DNA from: Saccharothrix violaceirubra
Lineage (GTDB): Bacteria; Actinomycetota; Actinomycetes; Mycobacteriales; Pseudonocardiaceae
Assembly (NCBI RefSeq): GCF_014203755.1
Contig: NZ_JACHJS010000001.1
Coordinates: forward strand, 1 to 64,000
Length of the DNA: 64,000 nucleotides
Direction of reading: 5' to 3'
How positions within the stretch are numbered: the first letter of the stretch is position 1; each line of letters begins with the position of its first letter. Under the pieces are notes generated by a model. That model made no database searches. It was not told the DNA's origin and was given only the letters and a program-made list of their open reading frames with translations. Shown here piece by piece: positions 32,699 to 41,401 of this stretch. A program made the translations under genes and the position numbers.

Positions 32699-33394
32699 TC
32701 AGGTGAGTGCCGAGACCAGTGTCGACATGTCGGTGATGACGACCTCGGGGCGTTCGGCGGTGAACAGTTCGACCTTGCCCGGTTTGTTGGCGTAGCCGAT
32801 GGCGTTGGTGTGAGCTGCCTTGGCGGCTTCGAGGTCGGTGAGGGAGTCTCCGACCAAGGTCGACCGTCCAGTTGCGACACTGAGCCGTGCGCAGGCTTGG
32901 TGGAGCAAGTGGGGCGCGGGTTTCAGCAACGCGGGCGCGGGTTCGGTGCGGGCTGACACGGCGTCGATGTGGTCGAGCAGGCCCGTGCGGTCCAGGTAGG
33001 CGTGGACGGCTGCGGCTGAGTTGTTGCTGACGACGGCGAGCTTGCGGCCGGTGCGTGGCCACGTGCGGATGAGGTCGTGCGCGCCGGGGGTCGGTTCGGC
33101 GGACTCGACGGCCTCGACCTCACTGTCCCGGAGCACGGCTTCCACTGCCCGTAGTTCGTGGGCGCCCAGCTCGGCGGCGTAGTGGAGCACGACGAACGGG
33201 TCTTCGGTCTTCTCGACCTCGGCGGGGAGGTCGTCGCGGAGGACATCCCTGAGTCGTTGGGCCACCCGGTCCGCAGGAAGTCCGGCGAACACCGAGCAGA
33301 TCGGGCCGTCGAAGTCGAGCAACAGCGCGTCGGTGGCGGCGAGGACGGCGCGCAGTGCGGTCGGGTCGTTCAGGGGAACCTGGCCCAGGGTCAC
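32699..33394 (-). CDS. HAD-superfamily hydrolase in element
   Basis: A 231-aa phosphatase of the HAD family: motif I LLLDFDGPICSVF (nucleophile DxD), motif II VVSNNSAAAV, motif III lysine near LLKPAPHLL, motif IV LVGDSLTDLEAA. The cap domain is helical. The start GTG overlaps the GntR stop (GTGA), so the pair is translationally coupled. GntR-HAD pairs recur on Streptomyces AICEs; the substrate is unknown. The HAD may act on the regulator's ligand. Confidence 0.88.
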   Translation of the reverse strand: MTLGQVPLNDPTALRAVLAATDALLLDFDGPICSVFAGLPADRVAQRLRDVLRDDLPAEVEKTEDPFVVLHYAAELGAHELRAVEAVLRDSEVEAVESAEPTPGAHDLIRTWPRTGRKLAVVSNNSAAAVHAYLDRTGLLDHIDAVSARTEPAPALLKPAPHLLHQACARLSVATGRSTLVGDSLTDLEAAKAAHTNAIGYANKPGKVELFTAERPEVVITDMSTLVSALT

Positions 33395-34248
33395 CGCTTG
33401 TGCTCCGTGGCGATGGTGTCCCAGATGCTGTCGAACCAGGTACGGGCCTGTTCGATGTACTGGCTGCCGGTGCTGGTGTTGTCGTCGGTCGTGCTGTGGT
33501 GGAACAGGATCGTGTCCTTGCCGACCAGGTCGTAGATCGGCTGGGTCTGGCCGTCCAACGTCAGGACGTGTTCGCGCACCGGGTAGAAACCGAAGAAGGC
33601 TTCCTCGTTGTTGATCAGGTAGAGCTTGAACAGCGGAGTTGCCGCGTGGACGCGGATTTCCGCCGTGGCTTCCTTGATCAGGCCCAGGTCGGCGAGTTCG
33701 GTGACGTTGTCGATGATCGCCAACGTGTGCCGTCGCATGATCTCGGCCATCCGGTCCCGGAACGCGGGGCTGTCGGCCTTGTCCTCGACGGTGCAGGGCA
33801 CCGACCACGGCACGGTGGGGTCCGGCACCAGCATGCGGACGCGGATGGTCTGGGGCGTCAGGCGGCCGATGCGGATCTTGTCGAGCGGCTCTTGGAGAAC
33901 GCCGTGCAACGTCTCGCCGGAGAACCCGGCGAAGTCGATCGTCACGTGGTCGGTCTCGAAGGCACGTTCGATGTGCGGGCGCAGTCCGACCGGGCGCTCG
34001 GTGCGTTCTCGGACGTAGACGCCGCTGCCCTGCCGGGAGACGATCAGACCGTCGTCGCGCAGCTCCCGGAGCGCGCTTTGGACGGTCATCGGGGCGACGT
34101 CGTACTGCTTGGCCAGCTCGGCGCGGGACGGCAGCCGGTCGCCGGGCTTGAACACCTTGGTCAGGATCGCGGCCTTCAGGGCGTTCGCGACCTGCATGTA
34201 CGGCGGACGCGGGTCGTCCGGATCAAGTGGCACGTCGGTCTCCTCCAC
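33391..34248 (-). CDS. GntR-family regulator with UTRA domain
   Basis: A 285-aa repressor: N-terminal GntR winged helix (YMQVANALKAAILTKVFKPGDRLPSRAELAKQYDVAPMTVQSALRELRDDGLIVSRQGSGVYV) and a C-terminal UTRA-like effector domain. On pSAM2-type elements such a protein (KorSA/TraR type) represses transfer and replication genes. It is divergent from the 34432 operon. The intervening region carries two 21-bp direct repeats overlapping a strong promoter, its likely operator. GTG 34248 is the start. Confidence 0.9.
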   Translation of the reverse strand: MEETDVPLDPDDPRPPYMQVANALKAAILTKVFKPGDRLPSRAELAKQYDVAPMTVQSALRELRDDGLIVSRQGSGVYVRERTERPVGLRPHIERAFETDHVTIDFAGFSGETLHGVLQEPLDKIRIGRLTPQTIRVRMLVPDPTVPWSVPCTVEDKADSPAFRDRMAEIMRRHTLAIIDNVTELADLGLIKEATAEIRVHAATPLFKLYLINNEEAFFGFYPVREHVLTLDGQTQPIYDLVGKDTILFHHSTTDDNTSTGSQYIEQARTWFDSIWDTIATEHKR

Positions 34249-34357
34249 GTCCCAATGTCCAATGTGAGAAGTAGGGACATGGGACAGGCTTCAGGGTAGG
34301 GCACCTGCCTAGACGGCCTAGAGAGCTAGCTCAATCGGGTGATCGACGTGCGTCCGC

Positions 34358-34387
34358 TTGACCTGTCTAGCCAAGCTGGCTTACTTT
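34358..34387 (+). promoter_or_regulatory. Promoter of the element's main operon
   Basis: TTGACC (34358-34363), an 18-bp spacer and TACTTT (34382-34387) make one of the best sigma-70 type promoters in the window, about 45 bp before the 34432 start. The spacer contains the first operator repeat. Confidence 0.75.
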
Positions 34388-34413
34388 CGAATCTGTACAG
34401 GCAAGCTAGCTGG
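34363..34413. promoter_or_regulatory. Twin direct repeats, candidate GntR operator
   Basis: Two 21-bp direct repeats, 34363-34383 and 34393-34413, share CTGT, AG and CAAGCT-GCT at the same positions. They are 30 bp apart (about three helical turns). The first lies between -35 and -10 and the second covers the transcription start. A repressor bound here would block the promoter, and the divergent GntR is the obvious candidate. A further AGCTAGCT palindrome lies at about 34324-34333. Confidence 0.6.
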
Positions 34414-34431
34414 GTTCGGAGGTGAAGGACG

Positions 34432-34890
34432 ATGGCGGTTCCCTACGGGACGCGGTTCGCGGCGGCGTTCGACCAGGTCTTCCCGATGGGTGCGCTGATG
34501 GTCGGCGAGGTCGCGCCGGACATGGAGTACCTGAGCGCAGAGGACAAGGCACGCGGCAAGCACGCCAAGCAGCGCGTCGACGAACGAACCGGTAAGCGGC
34601 AATGGAAGGTGGTCGTGACCGACCCGTCCGCGGAGAAGGAACGGGACGCGTCGGTGACCGTGACGCTTCTGGCCGATGTGCAGCCGGTTCCGCCGGACTC
34701 TGTCCAGGTCATGCCCGGTATCGAGGTCCGGCCGATCGCGTTCGACGGGCTGACTGTCGAGCCACGGGTCATGGGCGATCGTTACAAGTACCAGGGCTTC
34801 GCGATCCGGGCGACGGCGTTGGTGTCGCCTCCGGGAAGTGCGGCCCGGCGGACACCCGACAAGACCGTGAACGAGTCGAAGGCGGCGTGA
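34432..34890 (+). CDS. AICE conserved hypothetical protein
   Basis: A 152-aa soluble protein of a type commonly seen first in the transfer/replication operon of actinomycete elements. It begins MAVPYGTRFAAAFDQVFPMG and contains VTVTLLADVQPVPPDSVQ and IAFDGLTVEPRVMGDRYKY, with beta-rich, OB-like character. Function unknown. GGAGGTGAAGGACG precedes the ATG. Transcribed from the GntR-controlled promoter. Confidence 0.75.
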   Translation: MAVPYGTRFAAAFDQVFPMGALMVGEVAPDMEYLSAEDKARGKHAKQRVDERTGKRQWKVVVTDPSAEKERDASVTVTLLADVQPVPPDSVQVMPGIEVRPIAFDGLTVEPRVMGDRYKYQGFAIRATALVSPPGSAARRTPDKTVNESKAA

Positions 34891-34894
34891 CACG

Positions 34895-35185
34895 GTGCGG
34901 CCGTCGCCCGAAGCGGTCGCGCTGTGGGATGTCGCGTACGCGCAGCAGGTGCGTGCGTTGTTCGAGGCGTCCACTTCGGATGATCCTCGGTCGGTCCTCC
35001 GCGTGGCGGAAGGTCATGCGCGTCTGGCGGATGCGTGGCGGGCCCTCGCCGGTGACGTCTCCGTTGCCCTGTGGGCTCGCCACGCCTGTGCCGTCGCGGC
35101 TGTGGAGTTCTCCAGACGGGCACGCCTCGAACTCGCTCGCGTTGCCCCGGAAGAAAATGAGCGTAAATGCCATGGCGCAACGTAA
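34895..35185 (+). CDS. Small helical hypothetical protein
   Basis: A 96-aa, Ala-rich, mainly helical protein starting with GTG four bases after the previous stop. A coiled-coil-like centre (SVLRVAEGHARLADAWRALAG) is visible. No family recognised. Its end overlaps the next start, consistent with an operon. Confidence 0.6.
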   Translation: MRPSPEAVALWDVAYAQQVRALFEASTSDDPRSVLRVAEGHARLADAWRALAGDVSVALWARHACAVAAVEFSRRARLELARVAPEENERKCHGAT

Positions 35186-35447
35186 GCGCAGTGATCCCAC
35201 CGAAGATCGGTGGAACGAGGCGATGTCGGTTGAGCGGTTGAGTCAGGCGCACGACATCGTAGGCCGGTTGATGCCCCGTCCGGACGCCGCTTCGGAAGTG
35301 TGGATGGACTTCTACCGGCGCTCGGTCCGGGTGTACGAACGGGTGGCGGAAGTGGATCGAGGCCACCATCACGAAGCCCTGTATTGGGCGGGGCGCGAAC
35401 GCGTGAAAGCGGAACTGTTGGCTTCTTCGGATCGGAATGACGAGTGA
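35157..35447 (+). CDS. Hypothetical protein (element)
   Basis: About 96 aa with a basic N-terminus (AMAQRKRSDPTEDRWNEAMS) and a helical rest (YRRSVRVYERVAEVDRGHHH). The start may be ATG 35157 or ATG 35172; GGA lies five bases before the first. Small AICE ORF of unknown role. Its stop overlaps the next GTG by four bases. Confidence 0.55.
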   Translation: MSVNAMAQRKRSDPTEDRWNEAMSVERLSQAHDIVGRLMPRPDAASEVWMDFYRRSVRVYERVAEVDRGHHHEALYWAGRERVKAELLASSDRNDE

Positions 35448-35689
35448 ACGGCGTGCAGTACACGATCAGACTCCGGCGGGAGATGTTCCGGAAAGCGAAA
35501 AGGTTGGCGGGTTTCCCTTCGGATTCGGCCGTGGCGAAGGCAATCGGTGTGCACCGGTCGACGGTGAAGCGGATTCTGGATGGTGAGATCTATCCCGGCC
35601 CGGCGTTCATCGCGGGTATGATCATGGCGTTTTCCCCCTTGAGGTTCGATGACCTCTTCGAAATTGTGCGCGTCAAAGTCGATGCGTGA
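35444..35689 (+). CDS. Small HTH DNA-binding protein
   Basis: An 81-aa protein with a helix-turn-helix, SAVAKAIGVHRSTVKRILDG, reminiscent of Cro/XRE folds. The start GTG overlaps the previous stop (GTGA). It may be a copy-number or transfer regulator on the element. The remainder (FIAGMIMAFSPLRFDDLFEIV) looks like a dimerisation tail. Confidence 0.7.
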   Translation: MNGVQYTIRLRREMFRKAKRLAGFPSDSAVAKAIGVHRSTVKRILDGEIYPGPAFIAGMIMAFSPLRFDDLFEIVRVKVDA

Positions 35690-35702
35690 CGGGCGGTGAA
35701 CA

Positions 35703-36593
35703 GTGGGACGTGGTGGCTTGCGGTACGGGAACGTTCGGATACAGGGGCGAATGATCGCTGAAATGGTCCGTCAGGCGCGTCAGTCGAAGGGCATTTCGAC
35801 CGGTCAGATGGTCGACCGGATGGGGTGGTTCCGCTCCGAGTTGTCAGGTGTGGAGAACGGTACCCGTCGATGTGAGGTCGACGAACTGGTGCTGTACCTG
35901 GCGATGTGCGATGCGGACCGCGAAACGATGGCCCGTGTTGTGGGAGTGCATCGGCAATGGGGTGACACCATGTTGGTCCATGGCCACGACTCGGGGCTTC
36001 CCGACACCATGTGGGCCTTGTTGAACTGCGAGAAGGCGGCCACTGCCGTAGCGGCGTACGACCCGGTACTCATTCCCGGACTCCTGCAGACCCAGGCGTA
36101 CGTTCACGCGTTGCTTCTCGGTGCCGACGTCGATCCGGAGAAGATCGACGACAGGGTTCGCGACCGCATGGCGCGGCAGCAGGTGATGTTCGAGGCGAGT
36201 CCTCCCCGGTTCGAGTTCTTCGTGCCCGAAGCCGGGTTGCGCGCCGTAGTGGGAAGTCGTGAAGTGATGAGCGAACAGCTCATGTACATGGTGTTGCTGT
36301 CCAATCGGGACGGAATCGACATCCGCGTCCTCCCGTCGGGAATCTCCGGGTCGGCTTGGCTTCGCGGTCAGTTCGAGTTCATGAACCACGACGAATACCC
36401 TGCCGTCGTGCATGTGGAACTCGACACGGCGAGCGTTCTCGTCGACGATCGCGGCAGTGTCGACTGCTATCGGGACAGGATTCGCAGACTGCGAGAAGCG
36501 GCACTGGACAAGGCGCGGTCGAGAGCGCTCATGCTCGACATGGCGCACGAATACAAGACTCGGACCGTGAAGGTGGAACGTCTCCGCCCGTGA
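35703..36593 (+). CDS. XRE-family regulator with DUF5753 domain
   Basis: A 296-aa protein: N-terminal HTH (MIAEMVRQARQSKGIS ... WFRSELSGVENGTRR) and C-terminal DUF5753/Scr1-like domain (YDPVLIPGLLQTQAYVHALL, LLSNRDGIDIRVLPSGI, FMNHDEYPAVVHVE). Such proteins usually pair with a small DUF397 partner just downstream. None is visible here, which is unusual. In Streptomyces the pairs act as regulators or toxin-antitoxin-like modules. Lower GC and different codon use than the chromosomal genes suggest a foreign origin with the element. Confidence 0.87.
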   Translation: MGRGGLRYGNVRIQGRMIAEMVRQARQSKGISTGQMVDRMGWFRSELSGVENGTRRCEVDELVLYLAMCDADRETMARVVGVHRQWGDTMLVHGHDSGLPDTMWALLNCEKAATAVAAYDPVLIPGLLQTQAYVHALLLGADVDPEKIDDRVRDRMARQQVMFEASPPRFEFFVPEAGLRAVVGSREVMSEQLMYMVLLSNRDGIDIRVLPSGISGSAWLRGQFEFMNHDEYPAVVHVELDTASVLVDDRGSVDCYRDRIRRLREAALDKARSRALMLDMAHEYKTRTVKVERLRP

Positions 36594-36725
36594 TCGCGGG
36601 TGATATCGCCGGTCGGTATGAGTCGACGGGAACAGCCTGGAAGTCTTGGCGGGCCTCGTGCTGTTCCCGTCGACTCTGTCGACCGATCTTTCTCGCGGTT
36701 TCCTGACGACAAAGGATGTCCGGTC

Positions 36726-36911
36726 ATGGCAAGGATATCAGCAGTCGGTGCGAACAAGTCAACACTGTGCGTACGTGCAACGTCGTGGAAGTTGTCGAAT
36801 GGTCGCCGGTGCACGGGATGCCACAGGTTCGGTGTGTACGCACCGGGTCAGTTGGTGTGCTGCGGTTGCCTGGGTTGGCTTTCGCTGATCTTCGCCGGTG
36901 GTGTGCGGTGA
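36726..36911 (+). CDS. 61-aa cysteine-rich zinc-ribbon-like protein coupled to FtsK gene
   Basis: ATG 36726, with AGGA nine bases upstream, opens a 61-codon frame MARISAVGANKSTLCVRATS continuing to RRCTGCHRFGVYAPGQ, LVCCGCLGW and LSLIFAGGVR. CxxC plus CCxC would make one small zinc knuckle. The stop TGA overlaps the FtsK GTG (GTGA). The tight coupling suggests a partner or regulator of the translocase. Confidence 0.6.
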   Translation: MARISAVGANKSTLCVRATSWKLSNGRRCTGCHRFGVYAPGQLVCCGCLGWLSLIFAGGVR

Positions 36912-38368
36912 GTGGGCGATGGGTCGATCCTGCGCCGTTCGAGGGTTCCCGGCCCCGGTTGCCATGGTGGGCGCTGCTGCCGGGGAAGGCAGGCGTGTTC
37001 GCGGCGGTGGCTGCGGTGGCGTGGGTCCTGGCTGCGGCCGTAGTGCGCCTGGTGCTTGTGGCAGTCCGCTACCCGATCTCTGTAGGACTGACAACGTTGT
37101 CGGCGTGGTTCTTGCTGCGTTTCGGCTGGTCCCCATTGGTCCTTGTGCTGTTGTCCTTCGTCGCAGCCGTGACGATCTGGTCCGGTCTGCACCGTCGCTC
37201 GTTCCTGCGGTGGTTCTGGCTGCGGGTGGTGACGGAGTGGCGGCGGGCGACGGTGTACGTGCCCCGGTGGCGGTCGGTGGTGCGGTTGTCGGGCCTGGTC
37301 GGTCGGGACCGGGGGCGTGAGTACCGGCCCCGGTTGCGGCGGGTGCGGTCGGAGGGGTGGCGGGACCGGGTCCGGGTGCGGATGGTGCCCGGCCAGGCGC
37401 CGGAGGCGTGGGAGGCGCGGCGGGAGGGGTTGGCGCACTCGTTCGGCGCGCGGTCGTGTCGGGTGCGGGTGCTGCGGCCCCGGGTGGTGGAGCTGGACCT
37501 CGTGCACTCGGACCCGTTGGCCCGGCCGGTGGTCGTGCCGCCGCTGGGCGGGGTCGAGGTGGACTTCCGCCGTGTGGTCGTCGGCGTGACGGAGTCGGGG
37601 CGTCCGTGGCGGCTGCGGTTGCTGGGCGCCCAGGTCCTGGTGGTCGGCGTGCCCGGCGCGGGCAAGGGCTCGGTGCTGTGGTCGCTGGTCTGGTTCCTGG
37701 CCCCGGCGGTGCGGGCGGGTCTGGTCCGCCTGGTCGGCATCGACCCGAAGGGCGGGATGGAGCTGGGGCAGTGCCCGGAGGCGTTCGACCGCGTCGTCTA
37801 CGACAACGGGCCCGACGCGGTCGCGTTGTTGGAGGCCGTCGCCGCGCAGGTGAGGGAACGCGCGTCCCGCTACCGGGGTGTGCGGCGGCTGTGGACGCGG
37901 TCGGCCGGTGAGCCGTTCACCGTGCTGGTGGTGGACGAACTCGCGGACCTGGTCGCCTACCAGCCGGACAAGGGCCTGCGGGAACGCGCGGTGCGGGCGG
38001 TGCAGACGATCACCTCGCAGGGCCGGGCGCCGGGTTATGCGGTGGTGGGTCTGGTGCAGGACCCGCGCAAGGAGGTCGTCGGGTTCCGGCACCTGTTCTC
38101 CACCCGTGTGGCGCTGCGCCTGGACGAACCGGGCCAGGTGGACATGGTGCTCGGCGACGGGGTCCGGGAGCGGGGTGCGGCGGCGCACGAGATCGGCGAG
38201 GACACCCCCGGTGTCGCCTGGGTGAAGCAGGACGACCGCCGCGAGCCGGAGCGTGCCCGCGCGTTCCACGTGACCGACGGCGATCTGGTGGAGCTGCGCG
38301 ACTACCTGACCTACGGCCGGGTCCACGAACAGCCCGACGACGGCGACCAGTGGCAGGAGGCGGCATGA
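36908..38368 (+). CDS. FtsK/SpoIIIE-type conjugal DNA translocase
   Basis: A 486-aa membrane-anchored ATPase that would pump double-stranded element DNA into the recipient. Two to three N-terminal membrane helices (about 30-95) precede the motor domain. Walker A is GVPGAGKGSVLW (about 246-257), Walker B is VLVVDELADLV (about 339-349), and the FtsK-like arginine-finger region is FRHLFSTRVALRLDEPGQ. pSAM2 TraSA/TraB-type proteins have this layout. GTG 36908 is chosen since it couples to the zinc protein. The stop overlaps the repSA ATG (ATGA). Confidence 0.9.
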   Translation: MSGRWVDPAPFEGSRPRLPWWALLPGKAGVFAAVAAVAWVLAAAVVRLVLVAVRYPISVGLTTLSAWFLLRFGWSPLVLVLLSFVAAVTIWSGLHRRSFLRWFWLRVVTEWRRATVYVPRWRSVVRLSGLVGRDRGREYRPRLRRVRSEGWRDRVRVRMVPGQAPEAWEARREGLAHSFGARSCRVRVLRPRVVELDLVHSDPLARPVVVPPLGGVEVDFRRVVVGVTESGRPWRLRLLGAQVLVVGVPGAGKGSVLWSLVWFLAPAVRAGLVRLVGIDPKGGMELGQCPEAFDRVVYDNGPDAVALLEAVAAQVRERASRYRGVRRLWTRSAGEPFTVLVVDELADLVAYQPDKGLRERAVRAVQTITSQGRAPGYAVVGLVQDPRKEVVGFRHLFSTRVALRLDEPGQVDMVLGDGVRERGAAAHEIGEDTPGVAWVKQDDRREPERARAFHVTDGDLVELRDYLTYGRVHEQPDDGDQWQEAA

Positions 38369-39963
38369 ACGGCGGGACTCGCGCTGAGCGGATGCGCCAA
38401 CCCATGGCGCTGGACGTGGCCAAGGCGGCTGCGGAGAAGTACGGGGTGTGCGTGCGGCCGTTCACGATGGAGGTCGAGGACCGGGAGAGCTTCGAAGTCC
38501 GGTACGTGGCCGTGCCGTGCGGGTCCACTGTGGAGAGTGTGTGCGGGCCGTGTGCCCGCAAGGCCAGGGCGTTGCGGATGGCCCAGTGCCGCGAGGGCTG
38601 GCACCTGACGGAGGAACCCGACCTCACGCCGCGTCGACCGTCCGAGGACGAGACGGCGTTGCTGACGCTGCGGGCGGACTTGGTCGCCGCCTACCGGGAG
38701 ACCGACGGCGACACCGACGACTTGCGGGAGGAGATCGCCTCGGTAGACGCGGAACTTCGGCAACTCGGCGTTCGGGGTCGACTGCCGTCCCCCGACGCCC
38801 CGGCAGCACGGCCGGTGAAGCGGTCTACGAAGCGCCGTCAGGACGCGCCGGACCTGCCCCGGCGTCGGGTCGAGAAGCGGACCGTGGGCAGGGAGTACGC
38901 GGGCCGGTTCCGGCCCTCGATGTTCGTCACGCTCACCCTCGACACCTACGGCCGCGTCCACGACGACGGCACCCCCGTGGACCCGACGACCTACGACTAC
39001 CGGCGTGCCGCGCGGGACGCGGTGCACTTCGCGTCGCTGGTGGACCGCTGGTGGCAGAACCTGCGCCGCGTCGCCGGATGGGACGTGCAGTACTTCGCCA
39101 CCGTCGAACCCCAACGCCGGGCCGCGCCGCACCTGCACGCCGCGTTCCGCGGCTCGCTGCCGCACGACACGATCCGCCTGGTCACCGCCGCCACCTACCA
39201 CCAGGTCTGGTGGCCCAACCACGACGAACCCGCCTACGACCGCGACCACCCGCCCGTCTGGGACGCACGGGCCGACGCGTTCGTCGATCCCGACACCCGC
39301 CGACCCCTGACCCCGTGGGACGACGCGGTCCAGGCGGCGGACGAACCCGCGCACGTGGTCCGCTTCGGGTGTCAGGTGCACTCCAAGGGCATCCTCGGCG
39401 GCACGGAAGAAGCCGGACGCCACATCGGCTACCTGTGCAAATACCTCACCAAATCAATTGGAGAGGTGGTCGAACAGCGCACCGACCGGCAACGCCGACA
39501 CGCCGACCGCCTGGCCGACGAGTTGGCCGTCACGCCCTGCTCGGACCGATGCGCGGTCTGGCTGCTTCACGGCGTCCAACCACGCGGTGCCGGTCCCCGG
39601 ACCACCCCCGGCCACTGCAAGGGCCGCGCGCACCGCCGGTCGACGCTCGGCCTGCCCGGACGCCGGGTGCTCGTCTCCCGCAAGTGGTCAGGCAAGACCC
39701 TGGCCGACCACCGGGCGGACCGGAAGCGGTTCGTGCTCGACGCCTTGGCAGCGGTCGGCATCGAGAAGCAGGAACCGGACACCTCCCAACTCGTCTGGCA
39801 CAAGGTCCGGCCCGGCGACCCCAACGTCCCGCCACGCGCACACCAACTCATGCACGCCATCGCCGAACGGACCCGATGGCGAGCCGAGTACGACCGCGCA
39901 CTACTCGCAGCCACCGGCTCACCGCCAGGCGCAGATGTTTCGGCAACTCCGCAGGCAGCTTGA
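38365..39963 (+). CDS. repSA: RepSA-type rolling-circle replication initiator
   Basis: A 532-aa initiator with the three motifs of Rep_RC proteins: FVTLTLDTYG (motif 1), the metal-binding HLH in RAAPHLHAAFRG (motif 2) and the catalytic YLCKYLTKS (motif 3). N- and C-terminal cysteine clusters (VCGPCARKARALRMAQC and CSDRCAVW ... GHC) suggest zinc-binding. It nicks the element's origin to allow rolling-circle replication. Its ATG overlaps the FtsK stop and has AGGAGG upstream. Confidence 0.9.
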   Translation: MNGGTRAERMRQPMALDVAKAAAEKYGVCVRPFTMEVEDRESFEVRYVAVPCGSTVESVCGPCARKARALRMAQCREGWHLTEEPDLTPRRPSEDETALLTLRADLVAAYRETDGDTDDLREEIASVDAELRQLGVRGRLPSPDAPAARPVKRSTKRRQDAPDLPRRRVEKRTVGREYAGRFRPSMFVTLTLDTYGRVHDDGTPVDPTTYDYRRAARDAVHFASLVDRWWQNLRRVAGWDVQYFATVEPQRRAAPHLHAAFRGSLPHDTIRLVTAATYHQVWWPNHDEPAYDRDHPPVWDARADAFVDPDTRRPLTPWDDAVQAADEPAHVVRFGCQVHSKGILGGTEEAGRHIGYLCKYLTKSIGEVVEQRTDRQRRHADRLADELAVTPCSDRCAVWLLHGVQPRGAGPRTTPGHCKGRAHRRSTLGLPGRRVLVSRKWSGKTLADHRADRKRFVLDALAAVGIEKQEPDTSQLVWHKVRPGDPNVPPRAHQLMHAIAERTRWRAEYDRALLAATGSPPGADVSATPQAA

Positions 39964-39978
39964 TCAAAGGGGGACGAG

Positions 39979-40170
39979 ATGAACGGGGAATTCGAACCGC
40001 TGTGGACCGTCGCCGACGTGTCCGCCTTTCTCGAAGTGCCGGTGCACACGCTCTACGGTTGGCGCACCAAGGGCTATGGGCCGCCTGCTCGTCGGGTCGG
40101 CAAGCACCTGCGGTACCTGCCTGGTGAGGTCCGTGCCTGGTTCGTGTCGCTGGACTCGGAGGCGGCCTGA
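39979..40170 (+). CDS. xis: Excisionase (Xis), MerR-like HTH
   Basis: A 63-aa winged-helix protein with WTVADVSAFLEVPVHTLYGW and GPPARRVGKHLRYLPGEVRAW, the HTH_17/excisionase pattern. It directs the integrase towards excision. Its stop overlaps the integrase ATG (TGATG), so both are made together, as in most AICEs. Confidence 0.92.
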   Translation: MNGEFEPLWTVADVSAFLEVPVHTLYGWRTKGYGPPARRVGKHLRYLPGEVRAWFVSLDSEAA

Positions 40171-41330
40171 TGCCTCGGCCTCCACTGCCCATCGGCACCT
40201 TCGGCAGCATCCGCCACTACCCGACCGCGACCGGATGGCGGGCCATGACCATGTACCGCGACCGGGACGGTAAGACGCGGCCGGTCGAGCGGTTGGGAAA
40301 GACCAAGACGGCCGCTGAGCGGAACCTCAAGAAGGCGCTCGCCGAACGGTCGGGGCCGTCCATGGGGGATGCGCTGACCGCTGACAGCCGGTTCAAGAAG
40401 GCGGCTGAGCTGTGGTTCGGCAAGTTCGAGGCGGCGGCGAACGCGGGTTCGCGGTCACTCGGAAGTGTGGACACCTACCGGAGCATCCTCGACCGGCACG
40501 TGTTGCCGGGGCTGGGTGAGATCCGGCTGAGGGAGGCGACCGTTCCGCGCGTGGACGCCTTCCTGGACGCGCTTCGGCGCAACGTCGGGGTCTCGACGGC
40601 CAAGACCGCCCGGTCGGTGGTCTCCGGCGTCCTGGGTCTGGCCGTGCGACACGGCGCGTTGGACGTGAACCCGACCAGGGAGACGGCTCGGCTGGAGAAG
40701 GGCCGGAAGAAGGGGCCGAGGGCCTTCACGCTGGAGGAACGGACGCTCTTCCTCAAGCGGCTCGACGCGGATGAGAAGGCGAAAGCGCGGGACCTGCCGG
40801 ACCTGTCGCGGTTCATGATGGCGACCGGGGTCCGGATCGGTGAGGCGCTGGCCGTGTACTGGGGAGACGTGGATCCGGACGCGCGGACGGTGGCCGTGGA
40901 CCACACCGTGATCAGGGCCAAGGGCGTGGGTCTGTTCAGGAAGTCCACCAAGTCGGAGGCCGGTGAGCGGACGCTGTTGCTGCCGTCCTGGGCGGTCGAG
41001 ATGTTGGAGCAGCGGAAGGCGATCACGCTCTACCCGTGCGGGCCGGTCTTCCCGGACAGCCTCGGGGGCCTGCGGGACCCGTCGAACACCCGTCGGAGCT
41101 TCCGAGAGGCGCGAGGAGCCGAGTTCGCCTGGGTGACCTCGCACGTCTTCCGGAAGACGGCGGCGACCATCCTCGATGAGGCCGGTCTCACCGCCCGGGT
41201 CGTGGCGGACCAGCTCGGCCACTCCCGGCCTTCCATGACGCAGGACGTCTACCTGGGTCGGAAGGTGGTCGATCGACGGGCGGCCGACGCCTTGGAGGGG
41301 GCTTTCGGGCAACCTCCCGAGGACGAGTGA
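40170..41330 (+). CDS. int: Tyrosine-family site-specific integrase
   Basis: A 386-aa recombinase: N-terminal arm-binding domain, core-binding SAM-like domain (GSVDTYRSILDRHVLPGLGEIRLREA) and catalytic domain. Catalytic residues are visible as Arg in MATGVRIGEALAVYW, His-x-x-Arg in TSHVFRKTAATILD, His in QLGHSRPSMTQDV and Tyr in DVYLGRK. It recombines attP with the tRNA-Lys 3' end. The gene ends 98 bp before the tRNA, the normal placement. Confidence 0.95.
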   Translation: MPRPPLPIGTFGSIRHYPTATGWRAMTMYRDRDGKTRPVERLGKTKTAAERNLKKALAERSGPSMGDALTADSRFKKAAELWFGKFEAAANAGSRSLGSVDTYRSILDRHVLPGLGEIRLREATVPRVDAFLDALRRNVGVSTAKTARSVVSGVLGLAVRHGALDVNPTRETARLEKGRKKGPRAFTLEERTLFLKRLDADEKAKARDLPDLSRFMMATGVRIGEALAVYWGDVDPDARTVAVDHTVIRAKGVGLFRKSTKSEAGERTLLLPSWAVEMLEQRKAITLYPCGPVFPDSLGGLRDPSNTRRSFREARGAEFAWVTSHVFRKTAATILDEAGLTARVVADQLGHSRPSMTQDVYLGRKVVDRRAADALEGAFGQPPEDE

Positions 41331-41401
41331 CCGCCCCGCCGGGTTATGGAGTCGGCACCCGTTTTGTGTGGCAAAGCTATGGCGGTGATCTGGAGACGCT
41401 G

